Shown: piece after piece, positions 59,101-64,000 of the stretch
Numbering within the stretch: the stretch's first letter is position 1
Layout: each line of letters opens with the position of its first letter
Source: Streptomyces sp. NBC_00193
Lineage (GTDB): Bacteria; Actinomycetota; Actinomycetes; Streptomycetales; Streptomycetaceae
Direction: 5' to 3'
Length of the DNA stretch: 64,000 bases
NCBI RefSeq assembly: GCF_026342735.1
Contig: NZ_JAPEMM010000001.1
Span: 3,534,001-3,598,000, forward strand
The notes under the pieces: model-generated
What the model was told of the DNA's origin: nothing
The model's database searches: none
What the model saw: the letters and a program-made list of their open reading frames with translations, nothing else
Translations under genes and position numbers: made by a program

Positions 59101-60878
59101 ACCCAGGTGTCCAGCCACATCCGGTTCTGCCAGGAGTCCATCGGGATGGACTGGCCCGTGTAGATGGGCCAGAAATAGATGAAGTTCCACACGATCAGGA
59201 GCACCAGGACGCCCGCCGCCACCGACCCCAGGGCGCGGCGGCGTTCCGAGGAGCCCGCCGGGCCCAGGAGGGCGCCGATCATCATGGCCACCGCCAGGCA
59301 CAGGTACGGGACGAAGACCACGGCGTAGAAGAAGAAGATGGTCCGCTCCTGGTAGTTGAACCAGGGCAGCAGGCCCGCGCCCAGCGCGCACGCGATCGCG
59401 CCCGCCCGCCAGTCGCGGCGGAAGAGCCACCGCCACAGCACGTACAGCAGCGCGAAGCAGCCCGTCCACCACAGCAGCGGCGTGCCGAGCGCCAGCACCT
59501 CGCGCGCGCACTTGGCCGTCTCCGTGGCCGGGCAGCCGTCGGTGCCGGGCGCGGGGGACTCGTAGAAGTAGGAGACGGGACGGCCCAGGACCAGCCAGCT
59601 CCACGGGTTCGACTCGTAGGTGTGGCCCGAGGTCAGGCCCACGTGGAACTTGTAGACCTCCGTCTCGTAGTGCCACAGGCTCCGCAGCCACTCCGGGACG
59701 AAGGACCACGAGCTGTGCTGGTCGTTCTTGGCGGCCCAGTCGCGGAAGTAGCCGCCCTTGCCGTTGTCGGGGGAGAGGATCCAGCCGAGCCACGAGAGCA
59801 GGTAGACGGAGATCGCCACGGGGACGGTGGAGAGGAAGCCGGGCAGTGCGTCGCGGCGCAGCATCGCCGCGTACGGAGCCCCCGCGCCCGCCGTGCGGCG
59901 CGCGGCCACGTCCCACAGGACCATCAGCACGCCGAAGAAGGCCAGCACGATCAGGCCGTTCCACTTCGTGCCGAAGGCCAGGCCCAGGCAGACCCCGGCC
60001 AGGAGCCGGTACGGGCGCCAGCCCAGCTTCAGCGTCTCCGCGATCCGGGCGTCCGGCCGGGTCCGCCCCTCCTCGTCCACCGGGAGCGCCGCCGCGAGCC
60101 GGGCCCGCACCTTGTCCCGGTCGATCACCAGCGATCCGAAGGCCGCGAGCACGAAGAACATCAGCACCAGGTCGAGCAGGGCGGTCCGGCTCATCACCAG
60201 GTGCAGGCCGTCCACGGCCAGCAGGAGGCCGGCCAGGCAGCCCAGGAAGGTGGAGCGGAACAGCCGCCGGCCGATGCGGCACAGCATCAGCACGGACAGG
60301 GTGCCGAGCAGCGCGGTCATGAACCGCCAGCCGAACGGGTCGAAGCCGAACATCCACTCGCCCAGCCCGATCACCCATTTGCCGACCGGCGGGTGCACGA
60401 CGTAGCCCGGGTCCAGCGGGAGGGGGACCCCGTCGGGGTTGGCGAGGATCGACTTGTCGATGTCCTTGGGCCAGCTCGCCTCGTAGCCCTGCTTGACCGT
60501 GGCCCAGGCGTCCTTGGCGTAGTACGTCTCGTCGAATATCACCGCCTTCGGGGTGCCCAGGTGGACGAACCGCAGCACCCCGGCGACCACCGCCACCAGC
60601 AGCGGCCCGGCCCACGCCAGCACCCGCTCCCAGCGCTCCGCCGCGGCAGGCCCGATCCCGATCTGCGCCCACAGCTGCGCGGACGGCCGCGCGTACGGGG
60701 GCACCAGGCGGGTGCGCACGTCCGACTGCCGCTTCGCCCCGGCGGGCGGCACGTAGCCGAAGCCGCGCAGGCGGCGCAGCCAGGCGGACGGCTGGTCGGC
60801 GGGGTCCGGGCCGGGCCCGGCCTCGGTGGCGGGCGGGGCCCCCGCAGGGCTGGGCGGCGGCGTCGCGGTACTGGTCAC
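59097..60878 (-). CDS. pmt: Dolichyl-phosphate-mannose--protein mannosyltransferase (Pmt)
   Basis: A 593-residue membrane protein of GT39/PMT type. It has FVHLGTPKAVIFDETYYAKD in loop 1 (the Asp-Glu pair), VVHPPVGKWVIGLGEWMFG, about 11 membrane helices, TALLDLVLMFFVLAAFGSLV and PWSWLVLGRPVSYFYESPAP. The C-terminus is FYWPIYT-like (FIYFWPIYTGQSIPMDSWQN) ending RMWLDTWV. It O-mannosylates secreted proteins with polyprenyl-phosphate mannose. GTG 60878 (or 60884) is the start. The stop codon TGA is read from the terminal TCAA of the adjoining TnpB element. Confidence 0.94.
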   Translation of the reverse strand: MTSTATPPPSPAGAPPATEAGPGPDPADQPSAWLRRLRGFGYVPPAGAKRQSDVRTRLVPPYARPSAQLWAQIGIGPAAAERWERVLAWAGPLLVAVVAGVLRFVHLGTPKAVIFDETYYAKDAWATVKQGYEASWPKDIDKSILANPDGVPLPLDPGYVVHPPVGKWVIGLGEWMFGFDPFGWRFMTALLGTLSVLMLCRIGRRLFRSTFLGCLAGLLLAVDGLHLVMSRTALLDLVLMFFVLAAFGSLVIDRDKVRARLAAALPVDEEGRTRPDARIAETLKLGWRPYRLLAGVCLGLAFGTKWNGLIVLAFFGVLMVLWDVAARRTAGAGAPYAAMLRRDALPGFLSTVPVAISVYLLSWLGWILSPDNGKGGYFRDWAAKNDQHSSWSFVPEWLRSLWHYETEVYKFHVGLTSGHTYESNPWSWLVLGRPVSYFYESPAPGTDGCPATETAKCAREVLALGTPLLWWTGCFALLYVLWRWLFRRDWRAGAIACALGAGLLPWFNYQERTIFFFYAVVFVPYLCLAVAMMIGALLGPAGSSERRRALGSVAAGVLVLLIVWNFIYFWPIYTGQSIPMDSWQNRMWLDTWV

Positions 60879-60967
60879 CGGCACATCGTAGGGAACGAGC
60901 CTGTGCCAAACCCAGGGGGACGGGAGCGTCGGGGTGTACCGGTGGGGGCGGCTGAGAGGATGGGGCG

Positions 60968-61906
60968 GTGACCACTGACCAGCCCGGCTCCGCCGAAGCC
61001 CCCTCCCCGGCCCCCTCCGACGCACTCGCGGGAGGCGTTCTCGTCCTCGCCGGGACGCCCATCGGCGACCTCGCCGACGCCCCGCCGCGGCTCGCCACCG
61101 AGCTGGAGCGGGCCGACGTGATCGCCGCCGAGGACACCCGGCGGCTGCGCAGGCTGACGCAGGGCCTAGGCGTGTACACGACCGGGCGCGTCCTGTCGTA
61201 CTTCGAGGGCAACGAGTCCGCGCGCACCCCCGAACTGGTCGAGGCCCTGGAGGCCGGCAAGCGCGTCCTGCTGGTCACGGACGCCGGCATGCCCTCGGTC
61301 TCCGACCCCGGCTACCGGCTCGTCGCCGCCGCCGTGGAGAAGGACATCAAGGTCACGGCCGTACCCGGGCCCTCCGCCGTGCTCACCGCGCTCGCCCTCT
61401 CCGGCCTGCCGGTCGACCGCTTCTGCTTCGAGGGCTTCCTGCCGCGCAAGGCCGGCGAGCGCCTCGGCAAGCTCCGCGAGGTCGCCGCCGAACGCCGCAC
61501 CCTCGTCTACTTCGAGGCCCCGCACCGGCTCGACGACACCCTGGCCGCCATGGCCGAGGTCTTCGGCGCCGACCGGCGCGCCGCCGTCTGCCGCGAGCTG
61601 ACCAAGACCTACGAGGAGGTCAAGCGCGGCGGGCTCGGCGAGCTGGCCGCCTGGGCCGCCGAAGGCGTGCGCGGGGAGATCACCGTGGTCGTCGAGGGCG
61701 CCCCCGCCGCGGCCCCCGGCGATGTGGACGCCGAGGAGCTGGTGAACCGGGTACGGGTGCGCGAGGAGGCGGGGGAGCGGCGCAAGGAGGCCATCGCGGC
61801 GGTCGCCGCCGAGGCCGGGGTACCCAAGCGCGAGGTGTTCGACGCGGTGGTGGCGGCAAAGAACGCGGCACAAAAGTCGCCGTCGGTCGGTAAAGAGCTA
61901 ACCTGA
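60968..61906 (+). CDS. rsmI: 16S rRNA (cytidine-1402 2'-O)-methyltransferase
   Basis: A 312-residue SAM-dependent enzyme of the tetrapyrrole-methylase fold: LVLAGTPIGDLADAPPRLAT, VIAAEDTRRLRRLTQGLGV, VLLVTDAGMPSVSDPGYRLV, VPGPSAVLTALALSGLPVDR and FCFEGFLPRKAGERL. RsmI methylates C1402 in the ribosomal P-site. The N-terminal tail (TTDQPGSAEAPSPAPSDA) is a Streptomyces-type extension. GTG 60968; divergent from pmt by 89 bases. Confidence 0.96.
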   Translation: MTTDQPGSAEAPSPAPSDALAGGVLVLAGTPIGDLADAPPRLATELERADVIAAEDTRRLRRLTQGLGVYTTGRVLSYFEGNESARTPELVEALEAGKRVLLVTDAGMPSVSDPGYRLVAAAVEKDIKVTAVPGPSAVLTALALSGLPVDRFCFEGFLPRKAGERLGKLREVAAERRTLVYFEAPHRLDDTLAAMAEVFGADRRAAVCRELTKTYEEVKRGGLGELAAWAAEGVRGEITVVVEGAPAAAPGDVDAEELVNRVRVREEAGERRKEAIAAVAAEAGVPKREVFDAVVAAKNAAQKSPSVGKELT

Positions 61907-62045
61907 AAAGCAAAGCTCAGACCGCGCACCGGGCGCTTTGGGCATGACTCGCCCAAGGACCGTCCAACACTAGACAGGGCCTGATGCGCTCCCGCCCGAA
62001 GAGGCGTCCACTGGCAATGGCAGCAGTGGAACAAGAGGAGCTGGC

Positions 62046-62510
62046 ATGAGTGAGATCGCCGAACCCCGACCCCTCCCCGTGACGGAGCCCGCTCCCGCCG
62101 CCGTACCGACGGTGCACGAGGCGTACTCCTTCGCCTGCATGAAGTGCGGCTACGGCTGGGAGCAGGGGTACGAGATAGAGCACCACACCGACGGCAGGGG
62201 CCTGCCGTTCATCGTCTACACGGCCGACGGCGAGCGGGTCCCCTCCCCCCTGTCCAACCCGACCTGCATGAACTGCGGCGGTCACGTGGTGCGGATCATG
62301 CGGGAGGGCCAGGTCAAGTCGGTCATCGGCATGCTCGACCAGCTCTACCACCACCACGCGGCCCCCGGGATCGCCGGACCGGTGCCCGCCGGGTACACCG
62401 CGAAGCCCCCGAAGCCCCGCAAGGCCGCCCTGCACGAAGGCCCCGGACCGGTCCCCGTGGAACGGCCCGGCCTGATGGCCCGGCTGCTGGGGTTCTTCCG
62501 CCGGTCATAA
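62046..62510 (+). CDS. Zinc-ribbon protein of unknown function
   Basis: The 154-residue protein has two CxxC pairs: SFACMKCGYGWEQGYEIEHH and NPTCMNCGGHVVRIMREG, forming a zinc ribbon across about 75 residues. A Pro/Lys-rich C-terminal part ends LMARLLGFFRRS, a short amphipathic helix that could touch membrane. It is a conserved actinobacterial protein next to tatD, without known function. It starts at ATG 62046 after AGGAGCTGGC. Confidence 0.8.
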   Translation: MSEIAEPRPLPVTEPAPAAVPTVHEAYSFACMKCGYGWEQGYEIEHHTDGRGLPFIVYTADGERVPSPLSNPTCMNCGGHVVRIMREGQVKSVIGMLDQLYHHHAAPGIAGPVPAGYTAKPPKPRKAALHEGPGPVPVERPGLMARLLGFFRRS

Positions 62511-62520
62511 GATCGGCCGT

Positions 62521-63399
62521 ATGAGCCGTAGTACGTCGAACGACGCACCGCCCCCGCTGCCCGAACCGCTCCGGGTGGCGGTCGCCGACTCCCACACCCA
62601 CCTGGACATGCAGTCCGGCACCGTCGAGGAGGGCCTCGCCAAGGCCGCCTCCGTCGGGGTGACCACCGTCGTCCAGGTGGGCTGCGACGTGAAGGGCTCC
62701 CGCTGGGCCGCCGAGACGGCCGCCGCGTACGAGAACGTCCACGCGGCCGTGGCCCTGCACCCCAACGAAGCCCCCCGGATCGTCCACGGGGACCCCGACG
62801 GCTGGTCGCGGCAGGGCGCCCGGACGGGCGGCGGCGAGGCCGCGCTCGACGACGCGCTCGCCGAGATCGAGGCCCTGGCGGCCCTCGCACACGTGAAGGC
62901 GGTCGGCGAGACCGGACTCGACTACTTCCGGACCGGCCCGGAGGGCATGGCCGCGCAGGAGCGTTCCTTCCGCGCGCACATCGAGATCGCCAAACGGCAG
63001 GGCAAGGCCCTGGTCATCCACGACCGCGAGGCGCACGCGGACGTGCTGCGCGTCCTGCGCGAGGAGGGCGCCCCCGAGCGGACCGTCTTCCACTGCTACT
63101 CCGGAGACGCGGAGATGGCCCGGGAGTGCGCGGCCGCCGGCTACTACATGTCCTTCGCCGGGACCGTCACCTTCAAGAACGCGGCGCCGCTGCGCGAAGC
63201 CCTGGCGGTGGCCCCGCTGGAACTGGTGCTCGTGGAGACGGACGCCCCGTACCTCACCCCGGCCCCGTACCGCGGCCGGCCCAACGCGCCGTACCTCATT
63301 CCGCTGACCGTACGGGCCATGGCCGCGGTCCGCGGCATCGACGAGGACGCCATGGCGACGGCACTGGCGGCCAACACGGCCCGCGCCTTCGCCTACTGA
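62521..63399 (+). CDS. tatD: TatD-family metal-dependent hydrolase
   Basis: A 292-residue TIM-barrel hydrolase: DSHTHLDMQSG (metal-binding HxH), VAVALHPNEAPRI, VGETGLDYFR (Glu ligand), KALVIHDREAHADV (His), TVFHCYSGDAEMA (His) and LVETDAPYLTPAPYRGRPNA (catalytic Asp). TatD enzymes are DNases or exonucleases. It begins 10 bases after the zinc-ribbon gene. In actinobacteria tatD precedes an rpf gene and ksgA, which fits the following partial gene. Confidence 0.94.
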   Translation: MSRSTSNDAPPPLPEPLRVAVADSHTHLDMQSGTVEEGLAKAASVGVTTVVQVGCDVKGSRWAAETAAAYENVHAAVALHPNEAPRIVHGDPDGWSRQGARTGGGEAALDDALAEIEALAALAHVKAVGETGLDYFRTGPEGMAAQERSFRAHIEIAKRQGKALVIHDREAHADVLRVLREEGAPERTVFHCYSGDAEMARECAAAGYYMSFAGTVTFKNAAPLREALAVAPLELVLVETDAPYLTPAPYRGRPNAPYLIPLTVRAMAAVRGIDEDAMATALAANTARAFAY

Positions 63400-63534
63400 T
63401 CGCCCGATGAGGACGCGGTGAGGACGACCTCACCCGTTCGCCACGTTCCGTAGCCGTCCCGCTTTGTAGCGTGACGACCGCTCCGCTAGGGTGCCGTGCC
63501 CGAAGCAGCCGGACGGACCAGTGGAGCGAGCGCG

Positions 63535-64000
63535 ATGAGCGATGTGGCCTGGCCGGCCGGTGGACGCGACCCCTGGGCCGTGGCCCCGGACCCGACCGCG
63601 GAGGCGGACACCCGCCCGGACCCGTTCCTCGCCCCGGGCGCGGACCAGGACCTGATGGATCCGTACGCGGACCCGTACCCGGACCCGGGCACGCCGCCCC
63701 CCGGCCCGGCCGCGGCGGGGTCCTACGAGGACGGGGCCCGCTACCGGGACCTGGTGGCGACGGCCCCGGGCCCGGCCGCCGCAGCGGGGCCCTACGGGGA
63801 CGTGGACCAGTACCGGGACCCCGGAGCGCCGGACCCGGACGCCGGACCCGGCCCCTACCGGGACCCGGAGCCCGCGGTGCCGGCGCCCCGGGGCGGTGGG
63901 CGGCGGCGGACGGCCGCCGAGCCCGGGGCGGGCCGCCGGGCCCGCGGCAGGGCCCCCGCCCCGGCCGGTCCCGCTCCGGGACCCGCTCCCGAGCCGGAGC
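63535..64000 (+). CDS. Start of a Pro/Asp-rich protein, probably a resuscitation-promoting factor (3' end outside window)
   Basis: The frame from ATG 63535 (GGAG 8 bases upstream) gives MSDVAWPAGGRDPWAVAPDP, then repeats of the type DPYADPYPDPG and PYGDVDQYRDPG, and a basic stretch GRRRTAAEPGAGRRARGRAP. No domain is reached before the window ends. The position after tatD suggests an RpfB-like (DUF348/G5/transglycosylase) protein with a long cytoplasmic leader; this is an inference from synteny only. Confidence 0.55.
   Translation, partial: MSDVAWPAGGRDPWAVAPDPTAEADTRPDPFLAPGADQDLMDPYADPYPDPGTPPPGPAAAGSYEDGARYRDLVATAPGPAAAAGPYGDVDQYRDPGAPDPDAGPGPYRDPEPAVPAPRGGGRRRTAAEPGAGRRARGRAPAPAGPAPGPAPEPE

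Overview
The window is high-GC actinobacterial chromosome of Streptomyces type. Evidence: pervasive GC-rich third codon positions, many GTG starts, an SsgA-like sporulation protein, a SepX/GlpR divisome protein, a tricorn protease, a protein O-mannosyltransferase and a gene order (mscL ... galU-glp-moaC-mogA-sepX ... ssgE ... PBP, pmt, rsmI, tatD, probable rpf) that looks like the conserved core of that genus. Both ends are cut inside genes: mscL at the left and a probable resuscitation-promoting factor at the right.

Region by region. 1-7.2 kb, all leftward: mscL, a SAF-domain protein, an OMP-decarboxylase homologue with altered catalytic residues, an AhpD-like protein, MTA phosphorylase, an FmdB-type zinc-ribbon protein with a CIRCE-like operator over its ribosome-binding site, an MFS transporter and a K+/H+ antiporter. 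7.4-16.2 kb: a penicillin acylase, 5-formyl-THF cyclo-ligase, then a rightward block galU, glp, moaC, mogA, an acetyltransferase and sepX, which joins molybdenum-cofactor-type proteins with the divisome. A tRNA-Ala(CGC) closes this core block.

16.4-37.2 kb is accessory DNA. It opens with a coupled pair of genes, a DDE-transposase-like protein and a degenerate tyrosine-recombinase-like protein, plus a small helix-turn-helix gene. Two divergent paralogues follow (coiled coil plus putative winged helix). Then comes a divergent pair of giant secreted proteins: a DNRLRE/FG-GAP/LamG/ricin-lectin protein and a 2140-residue RHS polymorphic toxin with a DUF6973-like tip, followed by a candidate membrane-anchored immunity gene. 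After this lie decaying genes: a frameshifted DUF4304 gene, a Nudix-fold protein without a catalytic box, DUF1963, a truncated DUF4259 and DUF4253. The sequence just after the tRNA (about 80 bases, including a terminator) has a diverged copy at 35.0 kb, so the interval may be an inserted island.

37.3-64 kb returns to core genes: GNAT, xth, a MerR regulator, a Baeyer-Villiger monooxygenase / alpha-beta hydrolase / SDR operon (a ketone-to-ester-to-alcohol set), a small stress-type protein, tricorn protease, a TetR regulator with an MMPL exporter, ssgE, an ECF metal transporter (CbiM/NikM-CbiQ-CbiO) with a Nur-like site, a beta-lactamase-fold hydrolase, a phosphopantetheinyl transferase, a penicillin-binding protein, a solo TnpB element of IS200/IS605 type inserted flush against the 3' end of the mannosyltransferase gene, rsmI, a zinc-ribbon protein and tatD.
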